NCBI RefSeq assembly: GCF_014843825.1 | Contig: NZ_JHQR01000216.1 | Location: forward strand, 34,373-98,372 | DNA length: 64,000 nt | Source of the DNA: Mesorhizobium silamurunense | GTDB taxonomy: Bacteria > Pseudomonadota > Alphaproteobacteria > Rhizobiales > Rhizobiaceae | Direction of reading: 5' to 3' | In this document: piece by piece, positions 27,292 to 36,240 of the stretch | Position numbering within the stretch: position 1 is the first letter of the stretch | How the letters are laid out: each line of letters begins with the position of its first letter | The notes under the pieces: model-generated | What the model was told of the DNA's origin: nothing | Database searches by the model: none | Seen by the model: only the letters and a program-made list of their open reading frames with translations | Made by a program: the position numbers and the translations under genes

Positions 27292-28110
27292 TCACTTCTT
27301 GCAGGGAATGGTGTAGTCGTCCTTGAACCACTTGAGTGAAGACTCCTTGATCTTACCTCCGTTGATCAAGTTGCAGAGCGCGGCATCTACCTTGGCCTTG
27401 AGTTCGGCATTGCCCTTGCGCAAACCGACGCCCATGCCGTGGCCGAGGGTTTCAGGATCGTTCATCGCCGTAATCTTCACGTCGATCTTAGTGAAGTTGG
27501 CACCGTCCGGCGTAGCGAGGAAATCCATCCAAGTCGGGGAGTCGCCGAAAGCAGCCTCTAGACGGCCAGCGGCAAGGTCGGCGGTCTGCTGAGTGGTGGC
27601 ATCATAAGTCTTGAGATCGGCGCTGGTCGCGCGCTTGCCGATGAATTTGGCGTAGGTCGTGCCTGTCACGACGCCGACGCTCTTTCCAGCGAGCGCCTTT
27701 TCGATCTCCTCGAGACTCTTGAGCCCGGCAAGGGGGGAGTCTTTGGGGACCACGAAATAGAGCGGCGTAGTGGCGTACGGGATGGAGTAGTCGATCTTCT
27801 TCTGGCGCTCGGCAGTGATGCCAAGGCCGGAAATGATCACGTCGAAGCGGTCGCTATCCATGGAGGGAACCAGCGAGTTGAAAGCCTGCACCACGAATTT
27901 GCACTTCATCTTGAGTTCGGCGCAGATACCGTTGGCGACATCGGCGTCGAAGCCGGTGACGTTTCCGTTTGCGTCGGCCATGCTGAACAACGGCGCGTCG
28001 CCTTCCGTACCGACGCGTAGGACGCCTTCCTCGGCGCGCGCGGCTCCGGCTGCGGCGGCGAGCATGAAACCCGACAGGAAAATCGAGCGAAACGCTTGAA
28101 CTGAAAGCAT
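27292..28110 (-). CDS. Polar amino-acid ABC substrate-binding protein
   Basis: About 272 residues from the ATG at 28110 (MLSVQAFRSIFLSG) with a signal peptide cleaved near GAARA. The type II fold starts VLRVGTEGDAPLFSM, with the GFDADVANGICAEL segment characteristic of Arg/Lys/His/ornithine-type binding proteins. A basic amino acid or polyamine-like ligand is plausible given the oxidase and aldehyde dehydrogenase in the locus. Confidence 0.88.
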   Translation of the reverse strand: MLSVQAFRSIFLSGFMLAAAAGAARAEEGVLRVGTEGDAPLFSMADANGNVTGFDADVANGICAELKMKCKFVVQAFNSLVPSMDSDRFDVIISGLGITAERQKKIDYSIPYATTPLYFVVPKDSPLAGLKSLEEIEKALAGKSVGVVTGTTYAKFIGKRATSADLKTYDATTQQTADLAAGRLEAAFGDSPTWMDFLATPDGANFTKIDVKITAMNDPETLGHGMGVGLRKGNAELKAKVDAALCNLINGGKIKESSLKWFKDDYTIPCKK

Positions 28111-28154
28111 GAGTGTTACCCCTTTTTTCTTTGTTCTACTGAAGAAAACCGCGT

Positions 28155-28931
28155 TCACGCGGCGGCTGGCATGACGCTGGAGAGAAACCGTTTCACCGCC
28201 TCCGAGGCGGGGTTGCGAAACAACTCTTCCGGCGCATCGTCCTGCTCAAGCATACCTTTGCGCAGGAATATCATTCGGTTCGACACGTCGCGCGCAAACC
28301 GCATTTCATGGGTGACGAGAAGGATGGTCGCACCCTCCTCGGCAAGCGTGCGGATCACCTTCAGCACCTCGCCTACCAGTTCCGGATCGAGCGCGGAGGT
28401 GGGCTCGTCAAAAAGCATGATCTTTGGTCGCATCGCCAGCACCCGCGCGATCGCAACGCGCTGCTGTTGACCGCCCGAAAGCTGACTGGGATAGCGATCG
28501 CGGAACTCGGCCATGCCCACCTTGGAAAGCGCCGAAAGCGCCATGTCCTCGGCCTCCCGCCTTCCTTTCCCGAGCACGTAGACGAGCGCCTCCGTCACGT
28601 TGCCGATCACGGTTCGGTGCGGCCAGAGATTGAAGCTCTGGAACACCATGCCAGTCCGCTGGCGAAAGAGCCGGATCTTCGCGCGGTTGGTGATTTCGCT
28701 CTTGCCCGGTCGATTGGAGGTGATGGAGATCGCGTCGCCCATCACCTCGATCCTCCCGGAGGTCGGAGTCTCCAGAAAATTTATGCAGCGCAACAGCGTG
28801 CTCTTTCCCGAGCCGGACGCGCCGATAAGGGATATGACCTCCCCCTCTGCCATCTGGAAAGTGACGTCGTTAAGGATCCTGACTGCGCCGAAAGCCTTGC
28901 TGAGCTCATGGACCTTTAGAACCGGGGCCAT
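28155..28931 (-). CDS. Polar amino-acid ABC ATPase (HisP/GlnQ type)
   Basis: 258 residues from the ATG at 28931 (MAPVLKVHELSKAFG). The open frame extends upstream into a duplicated aldehyde-dehydrogenase start, which is not part of this gene. Walker A GASGSGKST, signature LSGGQQQR and Walker B IMLFDEPTSALD are intact. It is the first gene of the minus-strand operon, probably expressed from the duplicated FadR-type promoter region (29169-29185). Confidence 0.9.
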   Translation of the reverse strand: MAPVLKVHELSKAFGAVRILNDVTFQMAEGEVISLIGASGSGKSTLLRCINFLETPTSGRIEVMGDAISITSNRPGKSEITNRAKIRLFRQRTGMVFQSFNLWPHRTVIGNVTEALVYVLGKGRREAEDMALSALSKVGMAEFRDRYPSQLSGGQQQRVAIARVLAMRPKIMLFDEPTSALDPELVGEVLKVIRTLAEEGATILLVTHEMRFARDVSNRMIFLRKGMLEQDDAPEELFRNPASEAVKRFLSSVMPAAA

Positions 28932-29084
28932 GTCATGGCGTGTTCGGTTCCATTCAGCTTGCATCTTCTCAACACCGGACTGGGCCCGGTTGTCCGACGT
29001 CTGCGCGAGTTCGCTGATTGCTACTTGGCAATCGCTCCCGCTGCGGTAGGTGACGCCGCCGTCTTCAACGCATCGCCTCGAAAC

Positions 29085-29316
29085 GGTTCGATATCCCTTG
29101 CTGTCAGTCACATTCATCGGCTCGCTGCCTCTAGCAATTACGCGCAACCAATCTCTTGGATTTATGAAACCAATATGAAATTGGTATCGCAACCGGTGTC
29201 AAGACAGATCAAATTGGTTGCGGAAAAAATCTGCTTACGTCTGCGGAAGTGGCTGTATGACGGTTATTTTGAACCAGGCGACCGGCTGCCTCCCGATCGC
29301 GATCTCGCGGGCGTGG
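29085..29316. repeat. Duplicated control region, copy 2
   Basis: Matches 23030-23290: the first aldehyde-dehydrogenase codons (minus strand, frameshifted after about 12 codons), the divergent promoter, the ACCAAT palindrome and the beginning of a FadR gene. It now stands upstream of the ABC transporter operon. Confidence 0.75.
29169..29185. promoter_or_regulatory. FadR-type palindromic operator, copy 2
   Basis: ACCAAT-ATGAA-ATTGGT, identical to 23115-23131. It lies about 240 bp upstream of the ABC ATPase start and would place this operon under the FadR protein at 23203. Confidence 0.65.
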
Positions 29317-29322
29317 CGTAGC
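29175..29322 (+). pseudogene. Truncated FadR-family regulator
   Basis: An ATG inside the operator opens a frame (MKLVSQPVSRQIKLVAEKI... then YFEPGDRLPPDRDLAGVA) that stops after 48 codons within the winged helix. It is the 5' stub of a FadR regulator. It keeps the longer N-terminus that the intact copy at 23203 has lost. Confidence 0.75.
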
Positions 29323-29348
29323 CAACCGAAATGGTCGTGTCGCGCTAG

Positions 29349-29629
29349 TTGAAGTCGGTTGGCCCCTACGCCACACTTGTCGCGGATGACGTCGAGGCGG
29401 TGATACGCGATCTGAAAGATAAGCTCTCAGGCGAAATTCAAGTTGGTGGACCAGAACTGGCGCGAAGCTTAACCGATCTTGAGCTTATTGATGAGTATCG
29501 ACTCTACTTCCGCCCCATCGTGCTTGGTCGGGCAAGCCATTCTTCGCCGGACCCCGGCCGCCGCTGCGCCCTGTGGCCAGCGATCGAATGGGCGAGGACG
29601 CGATCAAACTAACCTACGTTCCTGCTTAA
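29349..29629 (+). pseudogene. RibD-C/dihydrofolate-reductase-like protein, C-terminal remnant
   Basis: LVADDVEAVIRDLKDKLSGE and IQVGGPELARSL...DEYRLYFRPIVLG are typical of small RibD-C-type reductases. After a frameshift near 29530 the rest (SGKPFFAGPRPPLR, then MGEDAIKLTYVPA) continues to a stop at 29627-29629. The N-terminal half is missing, cut at the junction with the FadR stub. Confidence 0.7.
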
Positions 29630-29787
29630 ACGCGCAAAGCGCCGGCGGATCGCGCTGGCACGGCAGGGCTATACCCGCCCATCTACGTTCGTCCCGCCCG
29701 GCGGCGACGTCACGCGCACGACAATCGGATACATAGCCATATAGCTACCTGTCTTGACGGCGCCGCCAGTTCACGTTACATAGCCTA

Positions 29788-30117
29788 ATGGCTACCTTTC
29801 ATCCTCAACTGCCCGCAATTTTCGCCGCGCTGTCGGATACGACGCGGCTCAAGGTCATCGAGCGCCTGGCAATGGGGCCAGCCTCGATCTCGGAGCTTTC
29901 CGCGCCGTTCGAAATGGCAGGCCCATCCTTTCTCAAGCACATGAAGGTGTTGGAGAGCGCCGGGTTGGTCCGGTCGGAAAAAAGGGGCCGGGTGCGTTCG
30001 GTCATGCTGATGCCGAATGCGCTGCAATGGGTGGATGAATGGGTCGGCCAGCATCGACGGCAATGGGAGCATCGGCTCGATAACTTGGGATCTTTTCTCG
30101 CTCAGGGAGATAATTGA
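29788..30117 (+). CDS. ArsR-family transcriptional regulator
   Basis: 109 residues; winged helix with SDTTRLKVIERLAMGPASIS and a recognition helix LSAPFEMAGPSFLKHMKVLE. No metal-binding cysteine motif is visible, so it belongs to the non-metal ArsR group. It overlaps the AHSA1-type gene in TGATG fashion, a very common ArsR-SRPBCC pairing. Confidence 0.9.
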   Translation: MATFHPQLPAIFAALSDTTRLKVIERLAMGPASISELSAPFEMAGPSFLKHMKVLESAGLVRSEKRGRVRSVMLMPNALQWVDEWVGQHRRQWEHRLDNLGSFLAQGDN

Positions 30118-30581
30118 TGGACGAGCAGTCACAACACCACCGCGAATTCACGCTCGAACGCCTCTATCCGAATTGCAAGGAGCACGTTTGGGCCGCTTGG
30201 AGCATTCGAGAAAAGAAAGCGGCCTGGCTCGGAAGCGAGGGGCTGGAGATGGATTTCTCTCCCGGTGGGGCTGAGCGGAGTAGTTTTCGCAATTTCATGG
30301 GCGAGCATACAAACGAAGGTCGCTATTTCGAGATCAAGGAAGGGCAACGCATCGTGCTGGCCTATTCGATGGCGGTGAACGGGCGCGTCCATACAGTTTC
30401 GCTGGCGACAATCCTCTTTGAGGATGCAAGCGGCGGAACGCGACTTACCTATACCGAACAGATGTGCGTGATGCCGCCGAGCGACGGAATGGAAGGCCGT
30501 CAGCACGGATGGAGCGCATTGCTAGATAGTCTGACTGGTTATCTTGCTTCCGATACCGACAGACCGCGTAGGCATGAATGA
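30117..30581 (+). CDS. SRPBCC/AHSA1-family protein
   Basis: 154 residues from the ATG at 30117. The START/AHSA1-like fold is indicated by EFTLERLYPNCKEHVWAAWS and the closing GWSALLDSLTGYL segment. Such proteins are co-encoded with ArsR regulators; the ligand and role are unknown. Confidence 0.85.
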   Translation: MDEQSQHHREFTLERLYPNCKEHVWAAWSIREKKAAWLGSEGLEMDFSPGGAERSSFRNFMGEHTNEGRYFEIKEGQRIVLAYSMAVNGRVHTVSLATILFEDASGGTRLTYTEQMCVMPPSDGMEGRQHGWSALLDSLTGYLASDTDRPRRHE

Positions 30582-30716
30582 CGTTGCGGAGAAAACTCGG
30601 CCCTGAACGAATAGGCTTCAGAACCTCGCAGCCGCCCCCGGCCCGGCTCTGCGAAAAGAGACCCGGCTAGCAGGCTTTGGCGATAATAGCTCTGTCCGAC
30701 GTCTTAAATTGCTGTC

Positions 30717-30751
30717 CTAACTTTCGCGTACATGAAAACCGCGAAAGTTAG
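30717..30751. promoter_or_regulatory. hipA-upstream palindrome 1
   Basis: Perfect 12-bp arms CTAACTTTCGCG / CGCGAAAGTTAG around an 11-nt spacer. Together with palindrome 2 it fills most of the space upstream of the HipA-type gene. Confidence 0.75.
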
Positions 30752-30780
30752 GAATGCCTTGAACTCTGGCGCTTTCCGAT

Positions 30781-30815
30781 CTAACTTTCCCGTATGTGAA
30801 ATACGTGAAAGTTAG
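30781..30815. promoter_or_regulatory. hipA-upstream palindrome 2
   Basis: Arms CTAACTTTC / GAAAGTTAG with an inner CGTAT/ATACG pairing, same total length (35 bp) as palindrome 1. Centres are 64 bp apart, about six helical turns. It ends 5 bp before the ATG at 30821, so a bound protein would block initiation. Confidence 0.75.
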
Positions 30816-30820
30816 GCTCC

Positions 30821-32659
30821 ATGGGCCTTTACCTCGTCGGAGAGACGATCGACAAGACCCGCAGTCACTATCTGGCCGAAACCGGCCGGCTGGTGCAGCT
30901 GATGCGCGGCATCTATGTCGACCGGGGCGACGATGTCGAGACGACCGTCCTGCGCCATGCGGTCCGGATCGCCCGCTACCTCTATCCGCACGCGTACCTG
31001 TCGGCAGCAACCGCGGTCCTGCTGGGTCCGACCCGCGACGGGCGCCTCTTCATCAGCGGACGCCGCAACCAGCGCACGCGCCTGCGCGGTCTTGAGATCA
31101 TTCAAAACATTGCCCCCGATCATCCCGCGGTGGCCTCGGCCGTCGTTGGTGATGGCATGGGCGAGTTTCGCGTCGACGTCTCGGCCATCCGTCAGCGCTT
31201 TCTCGAAGCCTTCCGCCTGCGCAGTGAACACGCCGCGTCCATCGACGACGCCATGCGCGCGCAGATCGCCGACCGGCTCGTCGAGGAGTACGGCACGCCG
31301 CAAGGCGCCGCCGATGCGCTCTGGTCTCTCGCCCGCGAAAACCAGTGGTACCGCGAGGGCGAGCAGGCAGAACGCTACCTGCTCCACTGCCCCGCTGCCG
31401 CCCCAGTGCGCAATGAGGCCGCACTCGATCTTACCGTCGCTTGGCACGGTGCGCCGGTCGGCCACCTGACCCATGACGGATTTGAGTGGCGTTGGCGCGC
31501 GCAGGACTGGCGCGGCCCACCGCTGATCCGTCAGACCACCCCCGGCCGACTGCCGCCCTTCATCACCGCGTTGCTGCCAGAAGGCTGGCTGGCGTCGGTG
31601 CTGAAGAACCGCGATGAACGCGCGCAGCTGAAATCCGGCAAGCGCTACATGTCGAACATTACGATCGTCGACGATCCGCGCGAGCTCGCCGGGTTCCCGG
31701 CCGACGTGCTGACAACGCCGCTCGCCCGCTTCAAGACGGACGGTATCTTCACCGGGCGCTATGAAGGACCGGGACGCGGGTCGCTTCAGGACAGCTTTGA
31801 GCGCAATCTCGCCGCGATCTTCGCACGCAGCGATACGCCACGGCTCTCCGGCATCCAGATCAAGGCGCCGATGTTCCTTGCGGAGGATGGCGTGCTGCGG
31901 CCAAGCACCGGCCTGCCCTTCACACACATCCTGAAGCCCGCGGGCACCAGCGGGTTCGAGATCCTGCCCACAGTCGAGTACCTGTCGCTTACGCTTGGCG
32001 CGGCCGCGGGCTTCAACGCCCCCGCCATGGCCCTCGTGCCGATGCCCGACGGCATGCCGCCGGCGCTGATTGTCGAGCGCTTCGACATTCGCCGGGGCGG
32101 CAACGACACGCGGATGCTGGCGCTCGAGGATTTCACGTCGGTCCTTGGGGTACCAACGGAGGCTAAGTATGACGGCACGATCGAGCGCGTCGCCCGTTCG
32201 CTGCGTTCGCTGTCGACCGCGCCTGAGGAAGACTTGCTGCTCGTACTGCGGCGGGCGGTCTTTGCTTGGCTGATCGCCGACGGCGACATGCACCTCAAGA
32301 ACCTCGCGCTGCTCAAGATCGCCGAGCCCGGTAGCGAACGCTTTGCCAGCGTGCGCCTGGCGCCGCTCTATGACGCGGTGACGACGCGGGTTTTCCCGCG
32401 CCTTGAGCGCGACCGCATAGCTCTCAAGCTAAACGGCAAGGACGACCGGCTACGCCGCGCTGATTTCAAAGCCCTCGCCGCCACGGTGGGAATCAAGGCC
32501 AGCGACGCCGACCGCGCCATCGATGCCATAGCCCAGTCCGTCGGCGCCGCGGCCGCGGAGCTGACAGTGCCGCCGCTGATCGCTCGCGGCAGTCCCGCCG
32601 CTGAAGCCGCCGCCACGATCCGCCGCCTTGTCGCCGAGCGCTTGGAGAGCCTCGGCTAG
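30821..32659 (+). CDS. HipA-family Ser/Thr kinase with fused AbiEi-like N-terminal domain
   Basis: 612 residues, well over the ~440 of classical HipA. Residues about 1-200 resemble AbiEi-type antitoxins (TGRLVQLMRGIYVDRGDD, AYLSAATAVLLG). The remainder is a HipA kinase with FITALLPEGWL, ATP-binding FTHILKPAG, the catalytic loop DGDMHLKNLALL (Asp489, Asn494) and the Mg-binding PLYDAVTT. HipA kinases phosphorylate translation factors such as glutamyl-tRNA synthetase. No HipB helix-turn-helix gene lies upstream; the fused N-terminus and two large palindromes suggest built-in autoregulation. Confidence 0.85.
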   Translation: MGLYLVGETIDKTRSHYLAETGRLVQLMRGIYVDRGDDVETTVLRHAVRIARYLYPHAYLSAATAVLLGPTRDGRLFISGRRNQRTRLRGLEIIQNIAPDHPAVASAVVGDGMGEFRVDVSAIRQRFLEAFRLRSEHAASIDDAMRAQIADRLVEEYGTPQGAADALWSLARENQWYREGEQAERYLLHCPAAAPVRNEAALDLTVAWHGAPVGHLTHDGFEWRWRAQDWRGPPLIRQTTPGRLPPFITALLPEGWLASVLKNRDERAQLKSGKRYMSNITIVDDPRELAGFPADVLTTPLARFKTDGIFTGRYEGPGRGSLQDSFERNLAAIFARSDTPRLSGIQIKAPMFLAEDGVLRPSTGLPFTHILKPAGTSGFEILPTVEYLSLTLGAAAGFNAPAMALVPMPDGMPPALIVERFDIRRGGNDTRMLALEDFTSVLGVPTEAKYDGTIERVARSLRSLSTAPEEDLLLVLRRAVFAWLIADGDMHLKNLALLKIAEPGSERFASVRLAPLYDAVTTRVFPRLERDRIALKLNGKDDRLRRADFKALAATVGIKASDADRAIDAIAQSVGAAAAELTVPPLIARGSPAAEAAATIRRLVAERLESLG

Positions 32660-32899
32660 ACCCTGGCCGCCGGCTCCCGCCTGAAGGCGGAGAAAGACGG
32701 CGTACTGATACGCGAGCTGATATTTGACCAGGAGCAGCCTGGCGATATCGAGCTGATCGGCATGGGGTTCGTCGTCTTCTTGGCCTCGAGGGCGGCCGTG
32801 ACTACCCCGCGCCGTGCGCGCGATCCAGATCCTCAGCAATCTCCTGCCGGAGCTTCGGTCCCTTTGCGAGACGACGACCGCCTGCTCGGCAGGCAAATG
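32660..32899. other. Spacer between hipA and recombinase remnant
   Basis: No gene was recognised on either strand. Confidence 0.4.
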
Positions 32900-34122
32900 G
32901 CGCGTCAGACAGGAGAGAATCCCCGCTCCGTCCGGCGGGGATTGGTGTTTCAGCACGATCAACGGTAACCCGAAGCGCGGGAACGGCATCCTCAACAACG
33001 AGATCTATGTCGGTAAGATCGTCTGGAACCGGCAGCGCTTCGTGAAGGAACCTGACACAGGCATGCGGCAGGCACGCCCCAACCCCGAGGCCCAATGGGT
33101 CATTCAGGAGGCGCCCGAGCTTCGCATCATTGATGACGACCTTTGGCAGGCGGTGAAAGCGCGTCAACAGGAAAACAAGATCGAACGGGACGATCACGGC
33201 CGCGCCAATGTGAGTGCGATTAAAAGCCGCCGACGCCCGAAATATCTCTTTTCCGGCCTCACTAAGTGCGCTTGCTGTGGTGGCGGCTATTCAGCGATTT
33301 CAGCCACGCTGATCGGCTTCTCGACAGCGCGCAACAAGGGCACTTGCGATAATCGCGTCAATATCCGCCGCGACGAGTTGGAGTCGCGCGCTGTCGGCGC
33401 TCCGAAATCGGATGCTCGATCCGAAAATCTTCGCCGAGTTTTGCGACGCCTATACGCAGGAAACAAATCGCCTGCGCATGCAGAGCCGCGCCAGCATCGA
33501 GGCCGCCCAGGCCGAGATCAAACGGATCGACCGCGAGGTTCAGAAACTGATGGACCTCTATCTCAAGGATGCCTTGTCCGTTGAGGAGGTAAAGGAGCGC
33601 GGGGACGTGTTGCGGGCGCGTAAGGCGGAACTGACGGATTTCCTGAGGGCCGCCGACGAGCCTCCCCCTGTCCTGCATCCGGCCATGGCCAGCCAATACC
33701 GGCTTCGCGTGCACCAGCTCCATGAAAGGCTACAAGATGATTCCGAAGAACAGCGGATCGAGGCTGCGAACGTCCTCCGCACCTTGATCGAGGACATCAT
33801 CCTGACTCCAGAGGATGGCAAGATCGAGATCGACGTTCGGGGCGATGATTTGATAACGTCAGGCCACATTGCATGGATTAATGCGACAGGCCCCGAGGGC
33901 TGTAGCGGCTCCAGAGGATCAAGGCTGACGCGTCGTCGTTGCCGGGTGCCTATTCAAGTCCTTGCCATCGATCCGATCGCCACAGTTCCGGCTGCCAGCC
34001 TGGCAGCAATGCCAGGGGGCGTATCACGGAACCGCATCTCCCTCCACTCTCCTCGAACGCGGGAGAAATCTAGCCGGCGCGATGCCAGCCTGCTTCTGGA
34101 AGGTCGACGCTTCAGAGAATAA
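32900..34122 (+). pseudogene. Serine recombinase (resolvase/invertase large type), C-terminal remnant with frameshift
   Basis: Plus-strand frame pieces carry the recombinase domain (RIPAPSGGDWCFSTINGN, GILNNEIYVGKIVWNRQRF), the zinc ribbon (LFSGLTKCACCGGGY) and, after a one-base shift near 33390, a coiled-coil (MLDPKIFAEFCDAYTQE onward). The catalytic N-terminal resolvase domain with its serine is absent. It is a dead recombinase left from a mobile element. The final ~50 codons run past the family end. Confidence 0.8.
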
Positions 34123-34343
34123 GACTAGCGAAGTTGTGTTCCAGACGCGTGGTCTCGTGCCGACGAGCCGCAGCAAGCGATCGGGTGAAGATGCCGCGAG
34201 CAACCGGAATTGGCCGAAGCCGCCATTGGTCCTGCAGGAAACGAAGTCCGTCTTTACGTCAAATTCCAACTCCTGGTCCGCCGCAACATAGCTCCGACTT
34301 CCTCGCGCACCGAGCGCCCGAAATGCCACCGATCCTGCCGACA

Positions 34344-35438
34344 TCATAGCCACGCCTCGAGTAGAGCCTTCGTCTCGGGCACCTCGGCCCGGTTCTGTTC
34401 GCGCGGTAGAAGCAGAGGTTGGCGATGAAGCAGCATGGAATCGCCGAATTCATGCGTGCGGTATCGGTACGCGGCGAAGGCTGCGGAGGCCTTGGCGAGC
34501 TGAGCATCGTCGGCAAAGGCGCGCAGGAGCTCGAAATGGCTTTCGCCGGGCTGGTGGACGCCTGTGAGAATCGCGTCAACCACCCGAAGCCGCGTGCCCC
34601 GCGCGATGCGCCCTGTCGCGATGCCATTTCCTGCACGCGCACTGCCGTCGGGATTGGCGGCTGCCTCAAGCGCACGCACGACGCTCGTGCCGATCGCGAT
34701 GATGCGGCTGCCGCGGAGCTTCGCCCGCGCGACCTGCATCGCCGTGCGCTCAGGGATGCGGTACGGCTCGTCGAAAGGGAGGCGCGAGTCGAGCGCGGGA
34801 TCGCCGGTGGAAGAAACGCCCACGGCATGCGTGAGCGTTGCGAAGCCGACGTCGCGCCGACGCCAGGCTTGGAGCGTGAGCCAGTCGAGCGCAAAGCCTG
34901 CCGATGGCGCCTCGAACGCGACCGGCCCGGCGGCAATCGTCGTCCAAACATCCCACAGTGCCAACGGCTCGGGAACATGCGCGTATTGGATCGGCCGGCC
35001 GTGCTGCGCCAATCCCGCAAGCACGGCTGCGCGGTTGCCTGGAAAGCGCAGCTCGAGAAGGCGAAGATGGTCGAGCAGGCGCTCGACGACGGCTTCAAGC
35101 GGGCCGAGCCTCAGGCGATCGCCTGGTGACAGCGGAGGCGGAGGCAGCCGGTCTTCCGTGCGCGTGCGGTGATCGCCCGCGCCGAAGGCAAGCGCCGCGA
35201 AGCGGGTTGGATCGGGAAGTGACAGCCAGCCTGCCAGGCGGATCTCGATCGCCTCGCCGCTGGGGACATGCGTGCCGTGCAAGCTGGCAGGCAAGGTCGC
35301 GGCGTCATTGGCGACGACCAGGTCGCCGGGATCGAATAGCGTCGCAAGTCCAGCGCGCGGCAGGTCACTCGTCGTGCCGTTCGCCTCGACGACCAACAGC
35401 CTGGCGGAGCGCCGATCGGGACGGGCGGCGGCAATCAT
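34344..35438 (-). CDS. S-adenosylmethionine:tRNA ribosyltransferase-isomerase-like protein (QueA family)
   Basis: 364 residues. It has QueA family segments: LFDPGDLVVANDAATLPASL, GRPIQYAHV, PVAFEAPSAGFAL and TGVHQPGESHFELLRAF. QueA uses SAM to build the epoxyqueuosine side chain on tRNA. This divergent paralogue stands apart from other queuosine genes and shares an operon with an SDR gene (ATGA overlap) behind a SoxR promoter, so its substrate may not be the classic tRNA. Confidence 0.8.
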   Translation of the reverse strand: MIAAARPDRRSARLLVVEANGTTSDLPRAGLATLFDPGDLVVANDAATLPASLHGTHVPSGEAIEIRLAGWLSLPDPTRFAALAFGAGDHRTRTEDRLPPPPLSPGDRLRLGPLEAVVERLLDHLRLLELRFPGNRAAVLAGLAQHGRPIQYAHVPEPLALWDVWTTIAAGPVAFEAPSAGFALDWLTLQAWRRRDVGFATLTHAVGVSSTGDPALDSRLPFDEPYRIPERTAMQVARAKLRGSRIIAIGTSVVRALEAAANPDGSARAGNGIATGRIARGTRLRVVDAILTGVHQPGESHFELLRAFADDAQLAKASAAFAAYRYRTHEFGDSMLLHRQPLLLPREQNRAEVPETKALLEAWL

Positions 35439-36157
35439 GCATCTGCCCCGGCGAGAAGCGCTGAGCGGACGGGCAACGCGTCGAGCATCTTTTCGATGAT
35501 CTCGGCAGCAGCCAGTTCGGGGCGCTTCAAAGTCGCCGGATCGGCATCAGGGAGCGCCAGCGCATGCAGTGGGGTGTCCATATCGCCAGGGTCGAGCGCG
35601 AGGAGCTGTATGCCGTCGCCTCTCGCCTCCTCGTCCCAAATCGCCGTCAGATGGGCAAGAGCGGCCTTGCTCGCACCATACGCGCCCCAGCCGGGATAGG
35701 CGTTCACCGCCGCGTCGCTGGAGATGTTGATCACCAGCGCGCCATGGCCCCCGCGTGCGGACGCGGCAAGCGCACCGAACAGGGCTTTCGTCAGCCGGAA
35801 CGCGCCGACGAGATTGACGGCAAGCGCCACTTCCAGCTCCTCGCATTCGGTATCGGCAAGGAGCGCCAGAGGGACAGGGCCGAGGCTCGACGCATTGTTG
35901 ATCAGGACGTCGAGCCCACCGAGGCTGGCAGTGACCTGCAACGCGATCGGGTAGATGTCATCCTTCTTGCCAACGTCGCCGACAATACCGTGCGCGCCCG
36001 TCTCGTCGGCGACGCGTTCGACATTCGCAGCGGTGCGGGCAATGAAGGCGACGCACGCATTCATCGCGGTAAGTTGCTGCACAAGCGCCAGTCCTAGGCC
36101 GGACGTGCCGCCTGTGACCGCCACGCGAAGTCCCTGAAGATCGATATTCGTCTGCAT
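35435..36157 (-). CDS. Short-chain dehydrogenase/reductase
   Basis: 240 residues with the Rossmann start VAVTGGTSGLGLALV and the YxxxK active site (WGAYGASKAALAHL, about residue 155), plus NNASSLGP. It probably uses NAD(P)H. It is first in an operon with the QueA-like gene and divergent from soxR; the shared region contains a complete SoxR box set in a 19-bp promoter spacer. Confidence 0.88.
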   Translation of the reverse strand: MQTNIDLQGLRVAVTGGTSGLGLALVQQLTAMNACVAFIARTAANVERVADETGAHGIVGDVGKKDDIYPIALQVTASLGGLDVLINNASSLGPVPLALLADTECEELEVALAVNLVGAFRLTKALFGALAASARGGHGALVINISSDAAVNAYPGWGAYGASKAALAHLTAIWDEEARGDGIQLLALDPGDMDTPLHALALPDADPATLKRPELAAAEIIEKMLDALPVRSALLAGADA

Positions 36158-36184
36158 TGCTGGTGCTCCTTCAATCTGGCGACC

Positions 36185-36215
36185 GTGCTACAAGTTCAAG
36201 TGAACTTGAAGTCAA
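36185..36215 (-). promoter_or_regulatory. SoxR-type promoter of the SDR/QueA-like operon
   Basis: The 16-bp SoxR box TTCAAGT-GA-ACTTGAA is at 36195-36210. On the minus strand -35 TTGACT (36215-36210) and -10 TAGCAC (36190-36185) are separated by 19 bp, the overlong spacer typical of MerR-family activation. It lies 38 bp from the SDR start and 31 bp from the soxR start. Confidence 0.8.
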
Positions 36216-36240
36216 GCGGGAATCGTGCTTTCGTTCATGC

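Noticed and set aside
30812..32293. A 493-codon minus-strand open frame across the hipA gene
   Set aside because: It is a high-GC antisense shadow; the plus strand encodes clear HipA motifs and the antisense product has no family resemblance.
34024..34343. A 109-codon minus-strand frame with an AraC-like tail (QAGIAPARFLPRSRR)
   Set aside because: Resemblance is limited to a few residues and there is no helix-turn-helix; most likely chance.
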